From: JBMCWH01 sp048621635
GTDB taxonomy: Bacteria > Patescibacteriota > WWE3 > JAUXAW01 > JAYEID01
Reading direction: 5' to 3'
Assembly (NCBI GenBank): GCA_048621635.1
Contig: JBMCWH010000002.1
Coordinates: 1-64,000 of the forward strand
DNA length: 64,000 bases
In this document: positions 24,897 to 34,275 of the stretch, piece after piece
Position numbering within the stretch: position 1 is the first letter of the stretch
Layout of the letters: the number at the start of each line of letters is the position of its first letter
Made by a program: the position numbers and the translations under genes
The notes under the pieces: model-generated
What the model saw: only the letters and a program-made list of their open reading frames with translations
Database searches by the model: none
What the model was told of the DNA's origin: nothing

Positions 24897-27833
24897 ATGA
24901 ATAACAAAATCAAAGTGCGCGGCGCGCGCGAACACAACCTAAAGAACATTGATGTGGAAATACCAAAAGGGAAGTTTGTAACTTTTACCGGTGTTTCTGG
25001 TAGTGGTAAATCTAGTTTAGCTTTGGACACTATCTTTGCTGAAGGTCAACGTCGGTATATCCAGTCTTTGTCTTCTTATGCACGCCAGTTTTTAGGTAGT
25101 CAGGCAAAACCGGATGTGGATCAGATCGAAGGCCTTTCTCCTGCTATTGCAATCAGTCAAAAGAAACCTTTTCACAATCCGCGCTCTACTGTGGGAACTA
25201 TAACCGAGGTCTATGATTTTTTTCGGTTATTGTTTGCTCGTATTGGGCACCCTCATTGTCCGCAATGTGGTCGAGAGGTGAAGAGGCAAAGTTTGGACGA
25301 GATAACTGCGTCGGTCTTACAGGTATTAGAAGAAGAAGCTGATTCTTCTAAGGGGGCAAGAATACTAGTATTGGCTCCGGTGGTTAAGGACAAGAAAGGG
25401 GAGTATAGTGCTTTGTTTGAGAATATGAAGAAACAGGGATTTTTACGTGCACGGATTGATGGAGAAGTGCGCCAAATTGATGAGGATTTTGTTTTGATTA
25501 AGACTAACAGACATACTATTGAGGTAATTACTGATCGCCTGGTTATCTCTAAAAAGGATCTAGAGAGCACTACGGAAACGATAGCAAGATTAAAGGAAGC
25601 AATTGCGCAGGCTCTAGAGTTAGCAGAGGGAGAAGTGATTGTTAGCCAAGTGCAGGATGATTCCTTTGACTTTCCCGAGAAACCAAAAAAACTGGAGGAC
25701 TATCTTTTTTCAGAGCGGTTTGCTTGTCCAGTGTGTAACTTGAGCTTAGAGGAGCCTGAACCACGGACATTTTCCTTTAACTCTCCGCACGGTGCTTGTC
25801 CTAAATGTGATGGCTTGGGAACTATCTTGCGTGCTGACCCAGAACAAGCCATTAATCCACGTCTTACTGTTAATGAAGGAGGAATTCTTGCTCTTTCTTC
25901 CTTAACCACTAATGATACTTGGTACAGACGAAAGATTGAGGCTGTGGCTGAGGAAAAAGATATTGACTTGGATAAAAACATTGGTGACTTAAGCAAAGAA
26001 AAGCAGGACATTTTACTACACGGTTGCGGAGATGAGGAATTTTTAGTTAAGGGCAGAAATAGACAGGGGAAAAAAACAAGCTTTGAGGAATCCTTCGCTG
26101 GTATTTTGGTAAAGATAGAAAGTCGGTATCAGACTACTGATTCCAACCGGATTAGAAAGCAGCTGGAACGGTATATGTATGAGGAAACTTGTCCTGCTTG
26201 CCAAGGTACTCGCCTCAAACCCTCCTCTATTTCTGTAACCGTACGGGGCAAGAACATAGCTGAAATTGCTGAGCAAAGTATTGAAGATCTAAAAGAATGG
26301 ACTGAGGATCTTGCACAATCTGATATTGATATTTCTGATCGTGAACATTCTATAGCTGAGCCAATACTTAGAGAAATAAATGCCCGGTTAAAATTTCTCA
26401 ATTCTGTTGGTCTTTCTTATCTTAATTTAAATCGATCAGCGGCTACTTTGTCTGGTGGAGAAGCACAGCGCATTCGGCTAGCCTCCCAAATTGGCTCCGG
26501 ACTTTCTGGTGTTCTGTATGTTTTGGACGAGCCGTCTGTAGGATTACACCAAAGAGATATGGCCAAGCTAATAAATACCTTAAAAGATTTACGCGACTTG
26601 GATAATACTGTGGTAGTGGTTGAGCACGATGCCCAGACTATTCGGGGGAGTGATTGGGTAATTGATTTTGGTCCCGGTGGGGGTAAGTTAGGAGGAGAAG
26701 TTATTGCAGGAGGGACGCCGAAGGATATTTCCGTAAATAAAGAATCTTTAACTGGGGATTATTTAGCTGGGAGGAAGAAGGTAAAAATTGTGGATATAGA
26801 GGATAGTTTTGAATTATCTAACCCGGAAGAAAAAATTAAAGAGGGAGAGCTAACCCTTGTTGGTGGGCGTGAACACAACCTAAAAAACATTGATGTTAAT
26901 TTTCCTTTTAACAAATTCATTTGTGTGACAGGTGTTTCGGGTTCTGGCAAATCAACTTTAGTAATGGACACTCTTTACCCAAGCTTGCGAGGTGAACTGA
27001 ATCGTCGTGTTTACTCTGCACCCGGTGATCATGACGGGCTTCTTGGGGCGGAAAAAATCGACAAAGTGTATGAGATTGATCAGTCTCCTATTGGGCAAAG
27101 CCCTCGCTCTAATCCGGCAACCTATACAGGAGCGTTTGACTATATTAGGGAAGCTTTTGCCCGTACTAGGGAAGCCCGCTTACGTGGCTTTGATGTAGGA
27201 CAGTTTTCCTTTAATACTAAGGGAGGGCGTTGCGAAGCGTGTGAAGGGCAAGGAGTGGAGAAAATCGAAATGCAATTTCTTCCTGATGTTTATGTTACTT
27301 GTGAAGTATGTGAAGGGCAACGCTACAACGAAAGTACGCTAGAGATAAAGTACCGGGGAAAAAATATTAAGGAAATTTTAGATATGACTGTTTCCGAAGC
27401 TCTAAACTTTTTTAGTAGAATTAAGCTTTTGACCCGTAGATTAGAAACACTATCTAATGTAGGGCTGGGCTATTTAGAATTAGGGCAGCCCGCTCCAACC
27501 TTGTCTGGTGGAGAAGCGCAAAGAGTTAGGTTAGCTAAGGAGCTTTCCAAGAGGCCAAAAGGGCACACGTTTTATATTCTTGACGAACCTACCATTGGTT
27601 TGCATCCTGATGATTTAACAAAACTACTTAGTGTACTTCATCACTTGGTAGATAGGGGTAATACAGTACTAGTAATAGAGCATAATTTAGATGTAATTAA
27701 AAGTGCGGATTGGATAATTGATCTAGGACCAGAGGGAGGGGAAGACGGTGGAGAAGTTATTTTTTCTGGAACTCCAAAGGAAATAATTGAATGCGAAAAA
27801 TCCTACACTGGTCAAGCACTTAAGAATTATTAG
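24897..27833 (+). CDS. uvrA: Excinuclease ABC subunit A
   Basis: A 978-residue ABC-type damage sensor that loads UvrB. The first ABC module has FTGVSGSGKSSLA and the second CVTGVSGSGKSTL, with both signature motifs (LSGGEAQRIRLA and LSGGEAQRVRLA). Zinc-binding clusters are at CPVC...CPKC and CEAC...CEVC. The length is full. It follows uvrB by 32 bases filled with an AT-rich repeat, so it is probably co-transcribed. Its 3' end overlaps the converging DUF3850 gene by 14 bases. Confidence 0.97.
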   Translation: MNNKIKVRGAREHNLKNIDVEIPKGKFVTFTGVSGSGKSSLALDTIFAEGQRRYIQSLSSYARQFLGSQAKPDVDQIEGLSPAIAISQKKPFHNPRSTVGTITEVYDFFRLLFARIGHPHCPQCGREVKRQSLDEITASVLQVLEEEADSSKGARILVLAPVVKDKKGEYSALFENMKKQGFLRARIDGEVRQIDEDFVLIKTNRHTIEVITDRLVISKKDLESTTETIARLKEAIAQALELAEGEVIVSQVQDDSFDFPEKPKKLEDYLFSERFACPVCNLSLEEPEPRTFSFNSPHGACPKCDGLGTILRADPEQAINPRLTVNEGGILALSSLTTNDTWYRRKIEAVAEEKDIDLDKNIGDLSKEKQDILLHGCGDEEFLVKGRNRQGKKTSFEESFAGILVKIESRYQTTDSNRIRKQLERYMYEETCPACQGTRLKPSSISVTVRGKNIAEIAEQSIEDLKEWTEDLAQSDIDISDREHSIAEPILREINARLKFLNSVGLSYLNLNRSAATLSGGEAQRIRLASQIGSGLSGVLYVLDEPSVGLHQRDMAKLINTLKDLRDLDNTVVVVEHDAQTIRGSDWVIDFGPGGGKLGGEVIAGGTPKDISVNKESLTGDYLAGRKKVKIVDIEDSFELSNPEEKIKEGELTLVGGREHNLKNIDVNFPFNKFICVTGVSGSGKSTLVMDTLYPSLRGELNRRVYSAPGDHDGLLGAEKIDKVYEIDQSPIGQSPRSNPATYTGAFDYIREAFARTREARLRGFDVGQFSFNTKGGRCEACEGQGVEKIEMQFLPDVYVTCEVCEGQRYNESTLEIKYRGKNIKEILDMTVSEALNFFSRIKLLTRRLETLSNVGLGYLELGQPAPTLSGGEAQRVRLAKELSKRPKGHTFYILDEPTIGLHPDDLTKLLSVLHHLVDRGNTVLVIEHNLDVIKSADWIIDLGPEGGEDGGEVIFSGTPKEIIECEKSYTGQALKNY

Positions 27834-28113
27834 TCTCGTGATTATAATAACGACGTATTGCTAACACAACCAGACCATGTTCCTCTAACTCCTCTTTGCT
27901 ATGAAATTTTTCCATATCTTTAGTATTAAATTTGTACAAAATTTCACATTCTAATTCGTTTCCAGTTAATTCATCCGAATCTTGTTTTTGTTCTTGCAAG
28001 ACAAGAATGTCACCCTCCTTACTTTCAAAATCGGCTAGGCGAACTTCAAAGCGTTTACGTCCATCAGAAACAGCTTCAAAATACTCATGTTGTACCTTTT
28101 TCCTTATTTTCAT
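27820..28113 (-). CDS. DUF3850 / ASCH-like small protein
   Basis: A 97-residue protein with the DUF3850 pattern KIRKKVQHEYFEAVSDGRKRFEVR, then GDILVLQE and a C-terminal LVVLAIRR strand. This is a PUA/ASCH-like fold associated with RNA or nucleotide binding; the role is unknown. An extended -10 (TGaTACAAT) lies nine bases before the ATG, so the mRNA is probably leaderless. It overlaps the 3' end of uvrA on the opposite strand. Confidence 0.8.
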   Translation of the reverse strand: MKIRKKVQHEYFEAVSDGRKRFEVRLADFESKEGDILVLQEQKQDSDELTGNELECEILYKFNTKDMEKFHSKEELEEHGLVVLAIRRYYNHETNNS

Positions 28114-28307
28114 GTTATGACAATTGTATCACATTACTATAGTAAAGCGGAACAGACCTCAATTCTAGAAGAGCCCGTCCTTTTTACATAAATGGAAAGT
28201 TTATGTTGTTCCAGCCTTGCCCTGCCCTGTGGTGGACTTGATCCGAAATCCTTTTGTCTGTCGTCTAGATTTAAAAAAGATTCGGACATTAATTAAGGAT
28301 AACAAAT

Positions 28308-28337
28308 AATTAATAATCTCGGACTTTATTAATTGGC
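28308..28337. repeat. REP palindrome, copy 2
   Basis: AATTAATAA-TCTCGGACT-TTATTAATT followed by GGC, identical to the other copies over 30 bases but without the left GCC. The rest of 28114-28376 shows no gene. Confidence 0.8.
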
Positions 28338-28361
28338 GTTGGTATGGGTTTTTCTGAAAAA

Positions 28362-28370
28362 TGTTAAAAT
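28362..28370 (+). promoter_or_regulatory. Extended -10 promoter of uvrC
   Basis: TGtTAAAAT ends six bases before ATG 28377, so transcription would start at or next to the start codon. Confidence 0.65.
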
Positions 28371-28376
28371 AGGGCT

Positions 28377-29780
28377 ATGAAAGAAAAATTACAAGAACAA
28401 TTGGAAACTATCCCAAAAACACCCGGTGTGTATCTTTACCGTGATGAAGACGGTAATCTCCTGTACGTGGGTAAAGCTGTGGAACTTAGAAACCGTGTTA
28501 GATCCTACTTTCAGGACAGCGCTGATTTAGGGCCGAAAACTAGTTTGATGGTAAAGCAAATTGGTAACATTGATTATATTGAGACAGAATCTGAATTTAC
28601 TGCCTTACTTTTGGAAGCGGATTTAATTAAAAAATTCAAACCAAAATATAACCAACGGTTTAAAGATGACAAAACCTATCCACTGATTGAGGTAACAAAC
28701 GAAAAGTTTCCGCGCGTGCATATCACTCGCCGCCATTCTTATCCTATTTCAGAGGATTGTAATGGTGAAGATAGTACCTTTTTTGGTCCCTATCCACACG
28801 GAAATATCCGTAAGGTTCTGAAACTGCTAAGAAAAACATTTCCTTTTCGCGATTGTAGTAAAAATAAGTTTTCACGCTACCAAAAGTTAGGTAGAGGATG
28901 CCTTTTTGCAGAAATGAACCTTTGTTCTGCTCCTTGTGTGGGAAATGTTTCTGAGCAGGAATACAAGAAGATGATAAGTAAACTAAAGAAATTCCTGAAA
29001 GGACAGGAAACTAAGGTTATTGAAGATATTGAACAAGAAATGGCTGTCTATTCCGAACAGGAAAATTTTGAAAAAGCTGCTAAAGTAAGAGATCAGTTGG
29101 AGAACATAAAGTATGTTAGAAATGGTTACCAGGCAGCTAGTACTGAGGAACTAGATATAAATTTGCCAGAAGATCGCAGGTATGAAGAGTTGCGTGAGCT
29201 GCGAGATACACTAAGTTTGCCTAACCTACCTGAGAGAATTGAAGCTTACGATATTTCTAATTTGCAGGGAAAGCAGGCAACTGGGTCGATGGTTGTGTTT
29301 GAAGAGGGTAGCGCAAAGAAGTCTCACTACCGTAGATTTAAAATAAAACAAGCGGGTGAGCCGGACGATGTAGGGATGATGCAAGAAGTATTGCAGCGTC
29401 GCTTTGCGCGGATTGAGGAAAATCCTGGCGGCGAAGGAAATTCGACAGAAAATGAAACCCCTGATGAATCATTTCAATCTATTCCCGATCTTATTCTTGT
29501 CGATGGCGGTAAAGGTCAATTAAATGGGGCATTGGAGATTCTGAAGAAAAAAAGGCTAACTATTCCGGTACTTGGATTAGCAAAACGTGAGGAAGAAATT
29601 TTTAGTGCTGTCGGACTTGGGTTTGAAGACCGGTGTAAATCTTCTCTGATTGAAGGCCCCATTAAATTAGAGAGGGGAAGTAAGGCTCTTCAACTGCTAC
29701 AAAGAGTTAGGGATGAATCACACCGCTTTGCAATTGCCTACCATAAAAAGCTGCGCTCCCAGGAATTGATTGGCGAATAG
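28377..29780 (+). CDS. uvrC: Excinuclease ABC subunit C, lacking the C-terminal HhH domain
   Basis: The dual-incision nuclease of excision repair. The GIY-YIG domain is at the N-terminus (PGVYLYRDEDGNLLYVGKA), followed by the cysteine cluster around CLFAEMNLCSAPC, a UVR motif and the RNase H-like nuclease domain (AYDISNLQGK, ILVDGGKGQL). It ends at 467 residues, right after DESHRFAIAYHKKLR. Standard UvrC (about 600) continues there into a tandem helix-hairpin-helix domain needed for the 5' incision. Its absence is by a normal stop, not a visible frameshift. It forms a repair cluster with uvrB and uvrA. Confidence 0.93.
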   Translation: MKEKLQEQLETIPKTPGVYLYRDEDGNLLYVGKAVELRNRVRSYFQDSADLGPKTSLMVKQIGNIDYIETESEFTALLLEADLIKKFKPKYNQRFKDDKTYPLIEVTNEKFPRVHITRRHSYPISEDCNGEDSTFFGPYPHGNIRKVLKLLRKTFPFRDCSKNKFSRYQKLGRGCLFAEMNLCSAPCVGNVSEQEYKKMISKLKKFLKGQETKVIEDIEQEMAVYSEQENFEKAAKVRDQLENIKYVRNGYQAASTEELDINLPEDRRYEELRELRDTLSLPNLPERIEAYDISNLQGKQATGSMVVFEEGSAKKSHYRRFKIKQAGEPDDVGMMQEVLQRRFARIEENPGGEGNSTENETPDESFQSIPDLILVDGGKGQLNGALEILKKKRLTIPVLGLAKREEEIFSAVGLGFEDRCKSSLIEGPIKLERGSKALQLLQRVRDESHRFAIAYHKKLRSQELIGE

Positions 29781-29814
29781 TTGCTAATGCTTTCGTGTGT
29801 TACAATTTACAACC

Positions 29815-31314
29815 ATGTCTCTAGAGAATTTCGGCGATACTTTGCTTAAAAAGTTGAATAGTCTTGCCCGCGAGAAGAATATATATCTAATTTCCCGTTT
29901 GCAAGAAAGTAAGGTTAAGTCTTTAGAAGTAGTTAACGGAGAAATAAATGAAGTTAATTCTGGACAACATTCCGGATTAGGCTTGCATCTTTTTGATCAG
30001 CAGGGACATTCGATTCTTACAAGCACAGACAAACTTAATGATAATTATGTTTCAAAGTTATTTGAACGATCCGCTGCGCAATTAAAAAAAATTAACTGTA
30101 AAGCAACGAAGACACCTGCGATTTTCGACTTAGAAAAAAATAAGGATTCAGTGGATTTGGCTAGCGAGTTTGCTTTTAACTTTTTTACTACCCAAGAACT
30201 AAAAGAAAAGCTTTTGCAGCATAATCGGCAAGTGGGAGAACTGGCAGCTAAAGCGGAAATAGACAACAAGATAAGTGTTAGAACGTTGCTACAGGTGAAA
30301 AAGCAGGCACGGAGACTTACAAGAATAGACGGAACTGATATCTTTTGGAGTATTCCTTCTTGCCGCTTAAGTACAGTTATAAATTTAAATACTAAGGAAA
30401 ATAAAATAGCCGATTACGTAACAAGAATTACACCTGATTGGGAGATTCTTACAGATAAACGCCAACTGGAGGACTTTTACTTGGAAGTTAGGAATGTATT
30501 AGACCTTTTGAAATCTTCTGCTGACAAACCGCAATATCCAGCCGGGAACTATCCTTTACTTATTGATTCAAAATTAGGTGGCTTACTTGCTCACGAAGCT
30601 TTCGGTCACGCTGCGGAGTCGGATAGCATTCTTTCCGGGGAATCTATACTTTCCAAAGATAAAAAATTGGCTAAGGGGAGGGCTGTAGCTAGTGAAAAAG
30701 TTTCAATCATTGATCAGGCTAGAAAATATAGTTGGGGGTATACTCCGTACAGCAGTTTTGGAGTAGCAAGAGAAAAAGTAGAAATTGTGAAAGATGGTAA
30801 ATTGAATGCATCTCTGAGTGATATTTCCAGTGGTAGAAGGATTGGAGATAAAGTATACGGCTGTGCAAGGACAGAAAGCTATGAAGATATACCAATCCCT
30901 AGGATGAGTAACACATTTATTTCTGTCAAGCAGCCTTTTCCGGGTTTTAACTCTTACCCAAAGCCCGCTCAAATAAGAGATAAATTACTTCAGGAAGATT
31001 TGTTGAATGATAAAGTTTTGCTTTTGCACAGATGCTTTGGCGGTGGGCAAGTAGACCCTCACAGTGGAACATTTATGTTTAATTTTAATTATTTATACGA
31101 ATTGACCCCTTCTTCTGTAAAATTGTATCGGGGGAGTTCTTTTAGCGGCAATATTTTGGAAGCTTTGAAGTCGGTAAAAGCGGGCTTTGGAGGAGTAAAA
31201 ATTCATCAGACAGGTGTTTGTGGCAAAAGAGGGCAAACAGTACCTACTGCATCTGGATCTAACCAATTTTTGCTTATTGACCAAACGCCAGCAGTTATGT
31301 TGGGAGGAAGCTGA
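29815..31314 (+). CDS. tldD: TldD metalloprotease subunit
   Basis: TldD and TldE (PmbA) form a heterodimeric zinc protease that trims peptides, known from microcin processing and CcdA degradation in E. coli. The 499-residue product has the metal motif HEAFGH in LLAHEAFGHAAESD and the C-terminal FGGGQVDPHSG region. I chose ATG 29815 (MSLENFG), eight bases after an extended -10 (TGtTACAAT), over a GTG at 29797 that overlaps that promoter. pmbA follows after 192 bases. Confidence 0.92.
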   Translation: MSLENFGDTLLKKLNSLAREKNIYLISRLQESKVKSLEVVNGEINEVNSGQHSGLGLHLFDQQGHSILTSTDKLNDNYVSKLFERSAAQLKKINCKATKTPAIFDLEKNKDSVDLASEFAFNFFTTQELKEKLLQHNRQVGELAAKAEIDNKISVRTLLQVKKQARRLTRIDGTDIFWSIPSCRLSTVINLNTKENKIADYVTRITPDWEILTDKRQLEDFYLEVRNVLDLLKSSADKPQYPAGNYPLLIDSKLGGLLAHEAFGHAAESDSILSGESILSKDKKLAKGRAVASEKVSIIDQARKYSWGYTPYSSFGVAREKVEIVKDGKLNASLSDISSGRRIGDKVYGCARTESYEDIPIPRMSNTFISVKQPFPGFNSYPKPAQIRDKLLQEDLLNDKVLLLHRCFGGGQVDPHSGTFMFNFNYLYELTPSSVKLYRGSSFSGNILEALKSVKAGFGGVKIHQTGVCGKRGQTVPTASGSNQFLLIDQTPAVMLGGS

Positions 31315-31506
31315 CATTGTCTGTACCAAAGCAACCCTCCTGCCTCGCGGCAAGGCGGGTTGGGTCCGACAAGGCAGGGCTACGGAACGACAAGTGCTAC
31401 GTATCTACGATAAAACCGGACTTTAAGATTGGACTCGCCTCGGCGAAGCGCTCTGGTGAAGCAAGGCTCCAAAGGCCGGCTTTGGGGAATTGTTGAACCG
31501 ACTACG
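31315..31506 (+). other. GC-rich spacer between tldD and pmbA
   Basis: This gap is richer in G and C than its surroundings and full of short imperfect repeats (CGCGGCAAGGCGGG, GACAAGGCAGGG, CTCGCCTCGGCGAAG). An in-frame extension of pmbA reads through it but gives an unlikely protein sequence. It may be decayed REP-like DNA. Confidence 0.4.
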
Positions 31507-32826
31507 ATGAGAAATTTTTTAGAAAAACTAACAAAACAACTTAAAAACGCAGAAAAATCAAGTAAGATAAAACGTTACCGGGTAACAGTTGGGCACGCAA
31601 AAAGCATTTCCAGCGGAGCGAGCAATATTGATTTTCGCGGTGGCTACTTTCCTACCAATATTCAAGACAGTGTTGATGGACGTTATTTATTCCAATGGCC
31701 AGATAATACTTTAAGTAAAGGGTACCTTGGCAGAGCAAGTGTTAACAATTTTAGTGATTTTCTAAAAGAAGCTAGAGATGCATCTTTTGAAGATAGCTTT
31801 GGTGATAATTTTCCCGGTTCTACAGAGGATCCAAATGTAAAAACACATTATCAGAGTGTCCTGGATCTTTACCAAGATCCGGAAGAATACTTACAAACTT
31901 GGCTAGAGAGGTTATCTTCTTGGCAGGACCTTCTTAATCCCGAGGGATCTAGGCACATTGGTTTTGAAGTCACTATTTCTGAGGGAGTGGCTTTGTGTTC
32001 GGAAGGACTAAATCTTGAATCCGCAAGTACTTTGACCAACTTTCTTTCTTCTTACGATGATACGCTTTTTTTAAGTGGGAAATCTAGAAAAGCTTTACAA
32101 CTTCCAGATGTTAAGGAAAAAAAAGCGAGGGAAGAGAAATTTTTTAAACTGCTGAAACGAAACTTAGACGCAAAGCCTCGGAGCGGTGAGTGGCGAGTTA
32201 TCTTTCATCCACATGTTTTTCAGAGCTTGTTTTTTTCTTTGTTTCTTCCGAACTTTAGCGGGTCGCGAGTTTTGAAAGGTGAGTCCTGTTTTTCCATTGA
32301 TGATTATAAAGATAAGGTACGAGTTTTTCGGGAAGATATTGAAATAACTACTGATCCAACTAAAGATGGTCGGGTAGATTCTTATAATTTTACTGGGGAG
32401 GCACTACCCAGTAAAAAAACAACTTTTGTTAAAAATGGGAGGTTGATGACCCCAGTCTTAACATCAAAGTATGCTCGTAAAGCAGAGATGGAAACAACAG
32501 CAAAGATTAAAGGATATATGGATGGGACAAGGATAAAAACTAAAGGTGGGCAGGACTACGATTCTTTTACGCGTAAACAAGACAGTGCCTTGCTTATTTA
32601 TCTTGCTCTAGGAATGCATGCCCAAGAGCCGATTACTGGAAATTATTCTCTTCCCTGTCCTTATGCAATTCTGATTGAAGACGGAGAGATGGTGGGAAAT
32701 GCTCCCTGTGTAGTTAACGGGAACATTTTTTCTGATTTTAACGCCGAGCAAATGCAAATTTTGGATTACGCTACCGAAGCACCTCCCGCGTTCGCCACGA
32801 AAGCAAAAGTAACTTTTTCCACTTAA
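31507..32826 (+). CDS. pmbA: PmbA / TldE protease partner subunit
   Basis: The 439-residue partner of TldD. It lacks the metal-binding HExxxH of TldD and has the PmbA-type C-terminal pattern (YAILIEDGEMVGNAP, then FNAEQMQILDYATEAPPAFATK). I chose ATG 31507 (MRNFLEK). A longer in-frame start at 31429 would translate the GC-rich repeat spacer into residues unlike the family. Adjacent placement with tldD supports complex formation. Confidence 0.85.
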   Translation: MRNFLEKLTKQLKNAEKSSKIKRYRVTVGHAKSISSGASNIDFRGGYFPTNIQDSVDGRYLFQWPDNTLSKGYLGRASVNNFSDFLKEARDASFEDSFGDNFPGSTEDPNVKTHYQSVLDLYQDPEEYLQTWLERLSSWQDLLNPEGSRHIGFEVTISEGVALCSEGLNLESASTLTNFLSSYDDTLFLSGKSRKALQLPDVKEKKAREEKFFKLLKRNLDAKPRSGEWRVIFHPHVFQSLFFSLFLPNFSGSRVLKGESCFSIDDYKDKVRVFREDIEITTDPTKDGRVDSYNFTGEALPSKKTTFVKNGRLMTPVLTSKYARKAEMETTAKIKGYMDGTRIKTKGGQDYDSFTRKQDSALLIYLALGMHAQEPITGNYSLPCPYAILIEDGEMVGNAPCVVNGNIFSDFNAEQMQILDYATEAPPAFATKAKVTFST

Positions 32827-32920
32827 GATCCGCCCAGAAAGGGGTACTTTTTTAGGCACTGCGGAGAACCTTGACAAGCGAAAAGGTGCGTGGCATAGTG
32901 GAAACGAATAAAACCCGAAA

Positions 32921-34243
32921 ATGAAAAGCAAAACTCCTTTAGCAGACAAAATACGCCCGCAAAATTTAGGAGAGTTTGTTGGTCAAGAACACCTGGTTGG
33001 TGAAGGAAAAGTTATTAGAAAAGCTATTGAACAAGACCATATCTTTTCCATGATTTTTTGGGGACCTCCTGGGTGTGGGAAAACTACGCTTGCACGGATT
33101 ATTGCTAACGAGACAGATTCTCACTTTATCCCTATCTCTGCTGTGACTTCTAAAGTTTCGGAAATACGCGAAATAGTGGAAGAAGCCAAAGAGAGAAAAA
33201 TTGCGTATAGTCAACAAACAATCTTGTTTGTCGATGAGATTCATCGCTTTAACAAGGCACAACAAGACGCTTTTCTTCCTCATGTAGAGGATGGGACAAT
33301 AACTTTTATTGGCGCCACTACAGAAAATCCTTCTTTTGAAGTAATTGGACCACTTCTTTCTCGATCACAAGTGTTTGCACTGAACAGACTTGAACCAAAA
33401 GAGCTCAAACAAATTGCTCGGCGTGCGTTAGAAGATGAAGAAAGAGGCCTGGGAAAATATAATGTTAAATTAGAAAATGGTGCTTTAGACTTTCTAATTG
33501 GTTCCGCTAACGGAGACAGCCGTACAGTTCTTAACACTCTTGAAATTGCCACCAATATTCGTGAGGATTTTTCTCCAGATGACGACGATTTTAGTGAACT
33601 ACCAAATCAACAAGTAACTATATCAGAAGATTTACTTGAGAATATTTTGCAAAGAAGCTCTCTTAAATACGACAAGGGTGGGGAAGAACATTACAATACA
33701 ATTTCTGCTTTTATAAAGTCTTTACGTGGTTCGGATCCGGATGCTGCACTTTATTATATGGCTAGGATGCTTGAGGGTGGGGAGGACCCATTGTTTATTG
33801 CCCGGCGAATGGTTATCTTTGCTTCAGAAGATGTTGGAAATGCTGAACCTTATGCGCTTCCTCTTGCAGTTGCTTGTTTTGAAGCTTGCGAAAAAGTGGG
33901 ATTACCTGAATGTAAACTGAATATGGCGCAAACAGTTACTTATTTAGCTTCTGTTCCAAAATCAAATGCTTCTTACGTAGCTCTTACGCGCGCTGAGAAA
34001 GATGTAAAGGATACATTAAATGAGCCTGTCCCTTTACATTTACGCAACCCGGTAACAGATTTAATGGAAGATCAAGGTTACGGAGACGGGTACAAATATC
34101 CCCATAATTTTGAAAATCATCATGTTGAAGGAGAAGAATATTTGCCTGAGAAATTGCGAGGGAAAAAATATTACCACCCCTCAGAACAGGGAGAGGAGAA
34201 AAAGATAAAGGAAAGATTGGAAGATTTGGACAAAACTTCTTGA
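32921..34243 (+). CDS. rarA: RarA (MgsA) replication-associated AAA+ ATPase
   Basis: A 440-residue recombination factor related to clamp loaders, acting at stalled forks. Walker A is WGPPGCGKTT, Walker B FVDEIHRFNKAQQD, with sensor GATTENPSFE. The C-terminal tetramerisation part contains GSDPDAALYYMARML and RRMVIFASEDVGNA. Length and order match the family fully. Its start lies about 95 bases after pmbA, without a clear Shine-Dalgarno site. Confidence 0.95.
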   Translation: MKSKTPLADKIRPQNLGEFVGQEHLVGEGKVIRKAIEQDHIFSMIFWGPPGCGKTTLARIIANETDSHFIPISAVTSKVSEIREIVEEAKERKIAYSQQTILFVDEIHRFNKAQQDAFLPHVEDGTITFIGATTENPSFEVIGPLLSRSQVFALNRLEPKELKQIARRALEDEERGLGKYNVKLENGALDFLIGSANGDSRTVLNTLEIATNIREDFSPDDDDFSELPNQQVTISEDLLENILQRSSLKYDKGGEEHYNTISAFIKSLRGSDPDAALYYMARMLEGGEDPLFIARRMVIFASEDVGNAEPYALPLAVACFEACEKVGLPECKLNMAQTVTYLASVPKSNASYVALTRAEKDVKDTLNEPVPLHLRNPVTDLMEDQGYGDGYKYPHNFENHHVEGEEYLPEKLRGKKYYHPSEQGEEKKIKERLEDLDKTS

Positions 34244-34275
34244 GTAACGTAGTTTTGTTTTTTTAAGCACTAAAT

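Noticed and set aside
31429..31506. Longer N-terminus of PmbA
   Set aside because: It translates GC-rich repeat DNA and has no similarity to the family; the family start fits ATG 31507.
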